From the NCBI RefSeq assembly GCF_000143415.4, contig NW_003314261.1, forward strand, positions 3,526,880 through 3,590,879: a stretch of 64,000 nt of DNA, given 5' to 3'. The notes below the pieces were generated by a model, which was given only the letters and a program-made list of their open reading frames with translations, ran no database searches and had not been told where the DNA came from. The DNA comes from Selaginella moellendorffii (taxonomy: Eukaryota > Streptophyta > Lycopodiopsida > Selaginellales > Selaginellaceae). Below, piece after piece: positions 27,200 through 36,530 of the stretch. Positions within the stretch are counted from its first letter, which is position 1. Each line of letters opens with the position of its first letter. The translations under genes and the position numbers were made by a program.

Positions 27200-29401
27200 T
27201 CATCCTCCTTTCGTTCTAAGACTGTGGCCTCTCTCCGACGCAGATAGTGTGTTTGATACTGCTAGATACGGAACAGCATCTTTAAGGTCAAGACGCAAGC
27301 TCTTTTCAGCAGCAAAAAGAACTCGACGACGACCATCTCTCTGTAGCATGCACGCACTAAACAGCGACGTCCATGCCATGGATCCAGGCAAGTAAGGCAT
27401 GCTGTTGACGAGCTCATCAGCTTCTTGCAGATATCCAACGCGTCCCATGAGATCTAGCATGCAATTAAAGTGGTCCATCGTCGGGAGAAGGCCGTGGTCC
27501 TCGCTCATGGACCTGAAGTACTTCCTGCCTTGAGCTAGTAACCCGGCATGGCTACAGGCCGCGAGAATGGTGATAAAGGCAACATCGTCCGGCTTAACAC
27601 CGTCAGCTTCCATTGCAAGAACAAGCTCCAGGGCAGCGTGGTGTGATCCGTTTTGAGCATAAGCCGAGATGATCGCCGTCCAGGAAACCGTCGTGGGCCG
27701 AGGTATGCTGTCGAAAACTCTTCTAGCTCTCTCGACGGCTCCAAGCTTACCATACATATCTACGATGGCATTCAGGACACAGGTTTCTCTATAAGCGATC
27801 TGGCTCAAAACGCTGCGGACGAGCTCCCAGTTAACTCCGGCGGTCACAAGGCTCACACACGCAGCGATGACACTCACGAACGTAACGCTGTCGGGTGACA
27901 CACCCCTGTTCTTCATCTCGCCAAACGCTTGAATGGCTTCCATGCCATGCCCAAGCTGGGCATACGCACCGATCATGGCATTCCAAGGCACGGCATGCTG
28001 GCACGGCAGCTGACACAGCATCTCACGGGCGTAAGCCAGATGCCCAGCTTGGGCATATGCTGCTAGAAGCACTGTCCATGACACTACATTCCACTCCGGC
28101 ATTAGGTCGAAAAGCCACTTCGCGTTTTCTATATGCCCGGCATGGGCATTTGCAAAGACCATAGAGTTCCAAGTAGAAGCGTCACGCTGTGGCATCCGCA
28201 TGAACAAGTTGCTACATTCACTTAACTGCCCATTTGTGGCATATGCGTTGATCATAGCATTCCACGAAACCAAATCCCAGTTAGGCATCTTTTCAAACAA
28301 GAGCCTCGCATCTCCTAGACGGCCGTGGCGAGCATATTCCAGTATCATGATTGTCCAAGAGGCCATGTCCCACTCGGGCATGGTGTCAAAGATTCTCTTT
28401 ACACTACCAAAATCTCCTAACGCGGCATAAGCTTGCGCCATGGCATTCCACGTCACAATGTCCTTGTACGGCATTCTCTCGAAAATATCCTCAAAGTGGC
28501 CCAGGCACGCAATCACCGCATTGCAGGAGACCGTACTCCACTCGGGCATCTTGTGGAACATCAAAAAGGCATCTTCCGTGCATCCGTACTTGGCCGTGGC
28601 CGTGACCATAGCCGTCCAGGAGACGAGGCTCCTCTGGGGCATCTTGTTAAACAAGTCCTTTGCGTGGGAAAGTTGGCCATGCTGGGCGTACCCGCTGATC
28701 ACAGCCGTCCATGTTATCACGTCCGGGAGAGGCATATTCTTGAAAAGATTATATGCCTGGTCTGTATGCCCTTGTTGGGCATACGAGGAGATCATGGCGT
28801 TCCAACATACAACGTCGCGTTCCGGCATTCTATCAAACAAGTATCTTGCCTCGGCAACTTTCCTGCTTTGGGCATATGCTGTGATTAGAGTCGTGTAGCA
28901 AACCATGTCTTTGTTGGACATTTGATCAAACAAAACCCTTGCTTGATCGGCATGCCCGTTACGGGCATATGCCAGGAGCATGGTGGTGATTGAGATTTCA
29001 TCCTTCTGGGCCAGTGCCTCGAAAAAATCCTTCGTTTTATCAAGGTCCCCGCCCTTAGCATACGCCGCAAGCATGGCATTACTAGACACGATGTTTTGCT
29101 CCGGCATAGAATCAAAGATTCTCTTGGATTCTTCCAAATGCCCGTTGTGGGCATAAGCGGCCAGCAAGAGATTCCAGGAGTAGACATTAGGACTACCGAG
29201 TCCATGAAAAACTTGTTTGGCTCCTGCGACATCGCCACACTTCCCATACATCTCTATCACTAAATTGGCCAGAAATCTATTTGCACAATGCAGGCTCTTT
29301 GATAGAGATGCGTGAATGCGTCTGCCTTCAGTCAAATTTCTAGTTTTGCCACACAACTTCAGTCTGGAAACATACTCTTGAATGTCGCTGCCAACTTCCA
29401 T
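27200..29401 (-). CDS. Pentatricopeptide repeat protein
   Basis: Intronless gene of about 733 residues built almost entirely of PPR motifs of the PLS kind (repeated patterns such as NAMIAAYAQ.GHL and AR.LFDKMP). PPR proteins bind organellar RNA and act in editing, splicing or stability. The N terminus (KLCGKTRNLTEGRRIHASL) is the usual start of such proteins, and the end (DELVNSMPYLPGSMAWTSLF) is an E-type extension that stops before any DYW domain. Start chosen at the first ATG, 29401; the frame is open a little further up but only from TTG. It is squeezed between CAP-H2 and WDR92 with almost no spacer. I see no N-terminal targeting peptide by eye. Confidence 0.9.
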   Translation of the reverse strand: MEVGSDIQEYVSRLKLCGKTRNLTEGRRIHASLSKSLHCANRFLANLVIEMYGKCGDVAGAKQVFHGLGSPNVYSWNLLLAAYAHNGHLEESKRIFDSMPEQNIVSSNAMLAAYAKGGDLDKTKDFFEALAQKDEISITTMLLAYARNGHADQARVLFDQMSNKDMVCYTTLITAYAQSRKVAEARYLFDRMPERDVVCWNAMISSYAQQGHTDQAYNLFKNMPLPDVITWTAVISGYAQHGQLSHAKDLFNKMPQRSLVSWTAMVTATAKYGCTEDAFLMFHKMPEWSTVSCNAVIACLGHFEDIFERMPYKDIVTWNAMAQAYAALGDFGSVKRIFDTMPEWDMASWTIMILEYARHGRLGDARLLFEKMPNWDLVSWNAMINAYATNGQLSECSNLFMRMPQRDASTWNSMVFANAHAGHIENAKWLFDLMPEWNVVSWTVLLAAYAQAGHLAYAREMLCQLPCQHAVPWNAMIGAYAQLGHGMEAIQAFGEMKNRGVSPDSVTFVSVIAACVSLVTAGVNWELVRSVLSQIAYRETCVLNAIVDMYGKLGAVERARRVFDSIPRPTTVSWTAIISAYAQNGSHHAALELVLAMEADGVKPDDVAFITILAACSHAGLLAQGRKYFRSMSEDHGLLPTMDHFNCMLDLMGRVGYLQEADELVNSMPYLPGSMAWTSLFSACMLQRDGRRRVLFAAEKSLRLDLKDAVPYLAVSNTLSASERGHSLRTKGG

Positions 29402-29444
29402 TACTTTCGAATGCAAAGTGGCATACCCGTGAAGTATTTTCTAG

Positions 29445-31389
29445 TTAACTCTTGCTCAACTTGGTCACAATTCCAACTCGCAAACACTGATCGAAAGAGC
29501 CCAAAACAGCTAGACCCTCCTTGTCAGGACTCCTGCAACATTTCCATCAGCACCACTAAACCAGATTTTTCTTTTTTTCACGCAAAGACGAACCAGCCGA
29601 ATGCACCTATTGGTTGTGTCGAGAGAACTTTGGACGACAAAAGGTGAACTTGACCCAGAACCTGTCACCAAAAGCAAAGAATTGTGAGACAATTCAGATG
29701 GAAGATGTGAATTGTCCTTACTCCGTAAGATTTCCCATCGACGTCCTTCATCGATCGTTGATCCGGATACGAATACTTGTAGATGCTGACAGAGCCATCA
29801 CCACCTAAAACGGCGAAGATATCTCTGTTTTGTGGGAGGTGCTTCACTCCCCAGATCGTTGTCCCGTGAGATACCTGTGATTCAAATCACAACGCTAAAG
29901 ATAAAAAGTCGAGAAATACCAGCAAAAGCTCACCTTCTCGGTCAGGGACGAGTAGCCATTTTCTGGGTGATGAGTCCTCATGTCATAAACCTGCCAGAAG
30001 CTCTCAGCTTTCTTGAAAGTTAAGGTGGAATGGAATATACTTACATGAAAGGTCGCTTCCAGTGTTGTTGCCACAAGCTTGTTCATTTTGACGTCCTTGC
30101 GATCAAACTCAACACCACAAACCTGCAGCAGTTTATTAGACTTAGAAGCTCAAGCTCAAGTTCACGTTTACGTACTCCATTCCGAACTGTGGTCTGCCAG
30201 CGAACGCTTCCAGTCCTTAGATCAAAAAGCTTTATGTCACCATTATCGTAGCCTTGAAATAAAAGAAACCAGCCACTGCAGCGAACTCAGCACAAGAGGC
30301 AAAAGTGGAAATAGTACCGGCTGCAACACAACGTTCTTCGTCATTGTATGAATTTCCTGCCAATGCCAGAATTTGCCATGGTGAAGGAAAAAACGCGACA
30401 CAGCCATCTTACCAAATGCTACTGTCCAGCAGTCTCTTGCAGCGTCTGCTCGCTCCGGCTCAAACGAAGATACCTAGCACAGCTTATTCGATATAAATTC
30501 TAGAAAGAAAACTATGCCACACGGTACTCACTGGCTCGTCCTTCTGCCGAGGATCCCATACACAAACACGTCCTGAGGAAATGGAGTTCATCAATCAGAA
30601 CATATGCTAAACAGAAGAGTACCATCCCGTGATCCCGTAACAATTTCTGGAGCTCCAAAACCAAGCCCCGAGCCTCCAACGCCATCAATCGCATTGATGA
30701 TTGTTTCATGAGCTGCGGAAGTGTTAAAAACTATGGTTTGTCGGGAAGAACAAAACAGCTATCTACCTTTGCAATGATAGACGGGATAACCAAGTCGTTC
30801 GAGGTCCCAGATTTGCAAGTTTCCCTTAAAATCCCCTGTTGCTAGCTGACGATTCACCTGAAGCAAAAGAAAAAATAATATCCAACTATTTAGCACCAGA
30901 TACAGGGTGCTTACGAGGTCCGAGGCACCAAACGTCCCACACTTGAAACTAAACTGCTTGTCCACCTGAAAACTCGAATTTTTTACGTGATTTCCAGCCA
31001 CAGTACGCATCAAGAACAAACCTCTTCGAGCTTGTTGACATCGTTCCCTTGAAGCTCATAGACCTGAGTTTATGGAAGCAAATAAGAAAGAACTTCTCGT
31101 TTTAAACCAGGAAAGAAGAAAGAAGCCAAGAAAGAAAAGCTGTAAAGTAGAGATCCCTGCATTAATGCGTTTCTAACCTGGATAGTCCCTGTGGAGCGCG
31201 CACTCGATCCCAAGAGAACGAACCGCGCACTGCATCAAAAATTCCCAGTAGCTCGCTGCTAGAGCTAAGTTTTTCCCACGGATTCCACACAGATTACCTG
31301 CTGGGGACCCAGAGCGTGTCGTAGATCGTGCAGGTGAGCGTCTTGGAGACGTGCTGGAGGATCTGTGGAGCATTCCGCGCGTCCGCCAT
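29445..31389 (-). CDS. WDR92: WDR92/DNAAF10, dynein assembly WD40 protein
   Basis: WD40 protein that works with R2TP-type co-chaperones in cytoplasmic preassembly of axonemal dyneins. Multi-exon gene starting [18 protein letters not shown] at 31389. Recognition rests on near-identity of several blocks to the animal protein: [102 protein letters not shown] and HLPQNRDIF. The last exons restore [12 protein letters not shown] and [18 protein letters not shown], ending VTKLSKS at TAA 29445-29447. The final intron (48 nt, donor GTGAAA) makes the loop before SPDKEG four residues longer than usual. Full-length and apparently functional. Confidence 0.93.
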
Positions 31390-31445
31390 GCTCAAAATTT
31401 AGGGCAAGCTAGGGCTCTTCACACAAGTTTAAATATTTGTTTTTC

Positions 31446-32465
31446 TTATTGCAAAGCCTTTTGGCTCTCGGGAGCTTTCAAAACTTTAAATCCATTGGGA
31501 CTCCAGCGACACAAAAGGCTCATTCTAAAGGGAGCCATTTTCACTCCCAAGAGCCTCTGCAAGGAAAGAAGAAACATTAGAGCGCTAGAAGCGATGGTTT
31601 TTTGTGATGACTCACAAGTATCCGCGATGCTTCTGGCGAGATTGCTTCGCCTTCTCGACACACGGTGTAATCGCCGACCAGCTCCACAACGCCTGCAAGC
31701 CGGAGTTAGTCTAGCTCTCGCTTGATCTTCATACCTCTGTTTAGACGAACAGGCATTCCTTGCTTTCGCAGAAATGGCTCCATCTCGTGCGTGAATTGCT
31801 CCAGTGGGCCTTCGTTGAGTTCCACCTGTGTAGTCACTCACAGTGAGCTACACGAAGAAAACCACGCAAAAGCAAAAGCATTGTCTACACGCACCGTTTC
31901 AGTCGCCGTGCTGCCAGTTCGAGCGAAATCCAGCTCCTCGAAGTCTGTGAAAATCCTGCGATATCATTCCCCTTAGAGCGATGAAGCAAATTTTTTCTTC
32001 AAAACGAACCTGGCCACCTCTTCGTTTGGCAAATTCGTGAAGAGCATTCCCGTGTTCCCGCAAAGGAACTCGCTGGCTTTATGGATCCCTTCCTTCACCT
32101 CGTCGGAAGGGCCCTTTCCAATCGCTATTTGCAGAACCTTGTTCGATCCAAGGAAAAATCTGTGTATAGCCACATTTTGTCACAGATCCAGCAGCGAAGA
32201 ACAAAGAAAGGAATTTAGACCTGGTGCTGGATTTGAGCTCGTCCCGGAGAGCCTTGAACTTCCCATTGCGCATATTTTCGAAGGAGAAGACATAGAGCTC
32301 CCTAAACTCCTCCGAGGCCTTCCTCACGGCGGTAACAATGGATTCCTTGTGCTCCCGGCCCTTCTTCTTCGTCTTGGACAATGTAACTGCGAGAAAATCA
32401 CGATGAGAGCGAGAAAATCGCGCATTCTATCGCTCACCTAGCTTGTTGCGTTTCGACTTCGGCAT
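31446..32465 (-). CDS. MRT4: Ribosome assembly factor MRT4
   Basis: P0-like protein that occupies the P-stalk site of pre-60S subunits in the nucleolus and is later exchanged for P0. The start MPKSKRNKL at 32465 is followed after an intron by VTLSKTKKKGREHKESI; then YVFSFENMRNGKFKALRDEL, FFLGSNKVLQIAIGKGPSDE, GNTGMLFTNLPNEEVA, and LNEGPLEQFTHEMEPFLRKQ. The C terminus continues GVVELVGDYTVCREGEAISP and RILRLLGVKMAPFRMSLLCR. Length and order of blocks match the family, with about 20 extra C-terminal residues. It is 56 bp upstream of WDR92 on the same strand and divergent from ALY. Confidence 0.92.
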
Positions 32466-32979
32466 TGCGGCTTCCTCTCTCTCCCCCGCTAGAACCCTAA
32501 AAACGCCCTGACGGAATATTCCGCTGGAGGCTTGAAAGATCTATAGACGGAACCGACGTTACCTCCATTTTTTAGGTCAGCCCCGGTGATATTTTGGCTT
32601 CGCCTTTGGGGTAGGGTTTCAAGAGCAAGGCGCGCCGTCGCGGATCGCCGATTTGAAGCAGTACTGGTATCGTATCGTGATTCTTCTCCTCTCGAGCTCA
32701 AAGATCTAGGATTTCTCCGCAAGAAATTTCCTTTTTCTTGTTGCCCTTTGATGCTGATCTTCTGCCGCCTCCACACACACATACCACGCATCAGAAAAAA
32801 AGAGTTCTCTGCCTGTTACTGGGTCGTAATCTCCTTCTTTCGCCTGGCTGCGCTGATTTGTGTCATCGTCCTCTTCCTCGCCAAGCTTGGATCCACTCAT
32901 CTTTGGTACTGAAGCCTCTATTTGGGTCTTCTTTTTCACAGTGGCAACGATCTCGGTCGATCCGTCCAGCTCCTCGGCC
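32466..32979. promoter_or_regulatory. Divergent promoter, MRT4 and ALY
   Basis: About 510 bp between the MRT4 start (minus) and the ALY start (plus). Contains pyrimidine-rich leader DNA upstream of ALY. No coding sequence that I trust. Confidence 0.5.
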
Positions 32980-34025
32980 ATGTCGAACATAGATCAGTCC
33001 TTGGATGATATTATCAAGAGCAACAAGGCCGGGGCTAGAGGCGCCGGCAAGAGGCGGCGGGGGGGCGGCGGTGGTGCCGGCGGTTCTCGGGCCTCGGGCC
33101 CTATCCGTAACGCCCCTAACCGCCTCGGGCCCCGGACGACACCGTCTTCCATTGGAAAGGCAAGCTCTAGGAACCGGCTCTAGAATGGCGCGGTGGTCTC
33201 ATCTTCTTCTTTTTCTCAGCGTTCTCGGCGGAGTGCTCCAGAGGGTGCCGGTGTCGGTGCCGGTGCCGGTGCTTGGCAGCATGACATGTTTGAAGATGGG
33301 TTCGTGGGTGGTGGTGCCCGGACTAAGCCCGTCGGTATTGAGACTGGCACCAAGCTTTTTATCTCTAACCTCGACCACGGCGTCTCCACTGACGATATCA
33401 AGGTTTGTGTTTTTGTCTCGTGATGCTTTTATCTTTTTCTCATGTTGGGTGTTCTCTTCTCTTGGCAGGAGCTCTTCTCCGAGCAGGGAGACTTGAAGCG
33501 GTGCGCAGTCCACTTCGACAGAAGTGGAAGATCAAAGGTATTTCCCTCCAGGATTGTTTTAAAAATTTCTGACTGCTTTTTTGTTTTTGAATTGCAGTGT
33601 ACAGCGGACGTGGTCTTCGCCAGGAAGTACGATGCACTCAAGGCGATGAAGCACTATAACAATGTCCAACTCGATGGAAAGCCCATGAAGATCGAGTGCT
33701 TGGGCACTAACATTGCCACCGCCTTTGCTGCCAGGTACGTCCTCACCGATCGATTGTGCAAGTTCTAAAAACTCGGAGCAGTGTCAACGCTGTGAGCAAC
33801 ACGAACGGCGGCGGCGGCGGCGGCGGCGGCTTACGAACTCCCGGACGAGGCCGGATTGGGAAGCGAATCCGGCGGAAGCCTGCCATCGCCGGGGGACCTA
33901 AAGGTGGTCTGCTGGGCGGCGCCGCCGGCGGTAAAGGCAAGGGAGGAGGAAAGCCCGTAGTGAAGTCGGCCCAAGAGCTGGATGCTGATCTAGAGAACTA
34001 TCACGCAGAGGCAATGCAGACATAA
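32980..34025 (+). CDS. ALY: ALY/REF mRNA export factor
   Basis: RNA-binding adaptor of the TREX complex that links mRNA to the exporter in the nucleus. Exons 32980-33159, 33220-33402, 33469-33537, 33598-33734 and 33782-34025 give 270 residues. N-terminal UAP56-binding motif [15 protein letters not shown], then a Gly/Arg-rich spacer; WQHDMFEDG; the RRM with [34 protein letters not shown] and [13 protein letters not shown]; an RGG-like region containing a run of eight glycines; and the C-terminal motif [19 protein letters not shown]. The first intron uses a GC donor (AAG|GCAAGC, 33160) and a strong acceptor at 33219; without splicing, an in-frame TAG at 33181 would stop translation. Confidence 0.92.
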
Positions 34026-34165
34026 GAAAGCGGACAAAACAACGTAAGCCTCTACTCTCTCTGGGTTCTCTCCTCTCTCTCCAAAATCAAAGGATGGTGG
34101 TGTATAGGCACAGACGAAACTTCTCAGCTGGCAAGAACTGGATGTAAAATTAATTTTGGCTTGGA

Positions 34166-36487
34166 TTAACTTTGAAAGACAATTTGAGGATCCGTTACAA
34201 CGTTTCTCAAGAGCATGAAAGCCGAGCCGACTTGGTCCGAGTCCTCTTGCTCGATCACCACGTCCGCGGCTCGGTTACCTCGGTGCTTGTCACCGTGGAG
34301 CTTACACGCCGATAGCAGAGTCGTCCATGCAACGTCCCCGGGCAAGAAGGGCATGCTCGTGATGAGCTCCTCGGCCTCGAGGAGCCATCCTGCCCGTCCA
34401 AACACGTCGATCATACAGTGGTAGTGGTCCCACGTCACCGCCATCCCGTGGTCGCGGGTGATGGAGTGGACGTAGTCCCGTGCCTGGCGGACCAGTCCCA
34501 AGTGGCTACACGCGGAGAGGATGCTGACGAAGACAACCGAGCACGCGCCCACGCCCTCGGCGTTCATGACGTGGAAGAGCTCAAGCGCCTGGGCGCCATG
34601 GCCGTTCTGGGCATATGCCGCCACCATGGCGGTCCACGTCACCGCGTTCCTTACCTGCTGGGAGTCGAAGAGCCGCCGCGCGGGGCCGAGCTGGCCGCAC
34701 TTGCCGTACATGTTGACCAGCGCTCCCGCCACGACGACGTCGACGTGGACGCCCGCGTGGACGGCGTCGGCGTGCGCGAGGCGGCCCAGGCCCAGCGATC
34801 CAACGCCCGCGCACGCGTCGAGAACGCTGGCGTATGTACTGATGTCCGGGCGAACGCCGTCGAGGTCCATGAGGCGGAAGAGGCGTATCGCCTGCCACCC
34901 ACGGCCGTTCTGGGCGTTCGCGGCGATTATAGCGCTCCACGCCACCACGTCGCGGCGCGGCATTCTTTCAAACAGGTCCCGGGCCTCATCCAGCCGTCCG
35001 TTCTGGGACAACGCCGCGATCGCGGCCGTCCAGGAAACCATGTTCCTCTCGGGCATTTGCTCGAACGCCGCCTTGGCCTCCTCGGCAAGCCCGTTTTGAC
35101 CGAACCCGGAGATGATCGCGTTCCAGGTGACGATGTCGCGGCGGGGGATACGATCGAAGAGCTCCGCGGCCTCGAGGACGAATCCATGCTGCGCGTAAGT
35201 GGCGATCATCGTGTTCCAAGAAACCACATTCCTCTCCGGGATGGATCGGAAGAGACGCTCCGCCTCGCGGAGCTCCCCGAGCTGCGAGAATCCCACCATC
35301 ATCGAGTTCCAGGAGAGGACGTCGTGGTGGGGCATCTGATCGAACAGGCCCTTGGCATCCTGGAAGCGAAGATTATCAATGCACGCCTGGATCATCGCGT
35401 TCCAGGTGACCGTGTCCCTCGCGGGGGCCTCGAGGAAGAACCGGCGCGCCTCGCTCAAGTGCCCGTGGAGGCCATAGCCCGTGATCATCGAGTTCCAGGC
35501 CGAGACCGTCTTCTCCGGCATCTCCGCAAACAATGTTTTCGCGCGCTGGAAGTTCCCGGCCTGCGCATATGCCGCCAGGAGCGACGTCCACGCCACCGTG
35601 TTGCGCTGCTTCATTCCTCTAAAGATCTCGCTGGCCTCTTCCAAATGCCCGGCTTGGGCATATGCCGTCACCATAGCCGAGCACGACACAACGTCCCACT
35701 CGGGCATCCGGTCGTACGTCCGTCGGGCCTCGACCACCTGGCCGTTTTGGACATGTACGGCAAGGACGGCCGTCCACGTCACCACGTTCCGACGTGGCAT
35801 CGTCTCAAACAAGTCTTTGCACTCCCTGTGATGCCCGGCTTGGGCATAAATCGAAATAAGTGTATTCCACGTAATTATGTCCCATTGGGGCATCTTGTGA
35901 AACAAAGCTCGTGCTTTGTCCAAATCTCCATCTTGTGCAAAGCAGGAGATTAGACAGTTCCATGATACCATGTCATGGCAAGGCATATCTCTAAAGAGTT
36001 GCTTAGAGTCTTCCAGAAACCCCTTTTGGGCATTTGCTGAAAGGAGCGTATTCCACGAGATTAGGTCAGGATTGGGCATATCGCGAAAGAGAGCCCTGAC
36101 TTCGTGTAGGTGCCCGGCTTGGGAATATGCCGTGATCATCTCGTTCCACGATACGGTGTCACGCTGCGGCATTTCATCGAAGAACGATCGCGCGCGGTGG
36201 AGGCCGCCACCGCTGCGGGCATGGATCCACGCGGAGAGCATGAGATTCCAGGAGAACTGGTTGGGATCGCGAATGGCGTCGAAGACGCGGCGCGCGTCCT
36301 CCACGCCACCGCATTTGCCATACATCTCCACGAGCAGATTGTTCAGGTAGCGATCCAGCGGGTAATCGGCGGCGATGATCCGGGCATGGATCTGCCTCGC
36401 ACGGTCGAGATTCCTCTCGGATCCACAGCTGCGGATGAGCTGCGCATAGATCGCCGCCTCGGAAATGCCCGATCGAGTTGCGAGCAT
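34166..36487 (-). CDS. Pentatricopeptide repeat protein
   Basis: Intronless, 773 residues, with about twenty PPR motifs of the PLS arrangement (for example NTLISIYAQAGH, VEARRTYDRMPEWD, SAIIAANAQNGRG). The N terminus has the RSCGSERNLDRARQIHARI block and the C terminus ends in an E-like extension (EELITSMPFLPGDVAWTTLL) without E+ or DYW. It would bind organellar RNA. The start ATG at 36487 lies 43 bp after the stop of the next PPR gene on the same strand. The opposite strand is also open for over 500 codons here, an effect of high GC content rather than a gene. Confidence 0.9.
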   Translation of the reverse strand: MLATRSGISEAAIYAQLIRSCGSERNLDRARQIHARIIAADYPLDRYLNNLLVEMYGKCGGVEDARRVFDAIRDPNQFSWNLMLSAWIHARSGGGLHRARSFFDEMPQRDTVSWNEMITAYSQAGHLHEVRALFRDMPNPDLISWNTLLSANAQKGFLEDSKQLFRDMPCHDMVSWNCLISCFAQDGDLDKARALFHKMPQWDIITWNTLISIYAQAGHHRECKDLFETMPRRNVVTWTAVLAVHVQNGQVVEARRTYDRMPEWDVVSCSAMVTAYAQAGHLEEASEIFRGMKQRNTVAWTSLLAAYAQAGNFQRAKTLFAEMPEKTVSAWNSMITGYGLHGHLSEARRFFLEAPARDTVTWNAMIQACIDNLRFQDAKGLFDQMPHHDVLSWNSMMVGFSQLGELREAERLFRSIPERNVVSWNTMIATYAQHGFVLEAAELFDRIPRRDIVTWNAIISGFGQNGLAEEAKAAFEQMPERNMVSWTAAIAALSQNGRLDEARDLFERMPRRDVVAWSAIIAANAQNGRGWQAIRLFRLMDLDGVRPDISTYASVLDACAGVGSLGLGRLAHADAVHAGVHVDVVVAGALVNMYGKCGQLGPARRLFDSQQVRNAVTWTAMVAAYAQNGHGAQALELFHVMNAEGVGACSVVFVSILSACSHLGLVRQARDYVHSITRDHGMAVTWDHYHCMIDVFGRAGWLLEAEELITSMPFLPGDVAWTTLLSACKLHGDKHRGNRAADVVIEQEDSDQVGSAFMLLRNVVTDPQIVFQS

Positions 36488-36530
36488 AGAATTTCATCTC
36501 AATCGACTGTGATAGATCATCACTCTGTTT

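Noticed and set aside
33181-33183. In-frame TAG in ALY, suggesting a pseudogene
   Set aside because: A well-formed GC-AG intron (33160-33219) removes it and joins the flanking exons in phase 0.
34418-35953. Plus-strand frame of 511 codons opposite a PPR gene
   Set aside because: It lies wholly antisense to a clear PPR gene, is Arg/His/Val-rich with a regular period that mirrors the PPR repeats, and has no family motif. High GC content explains it.
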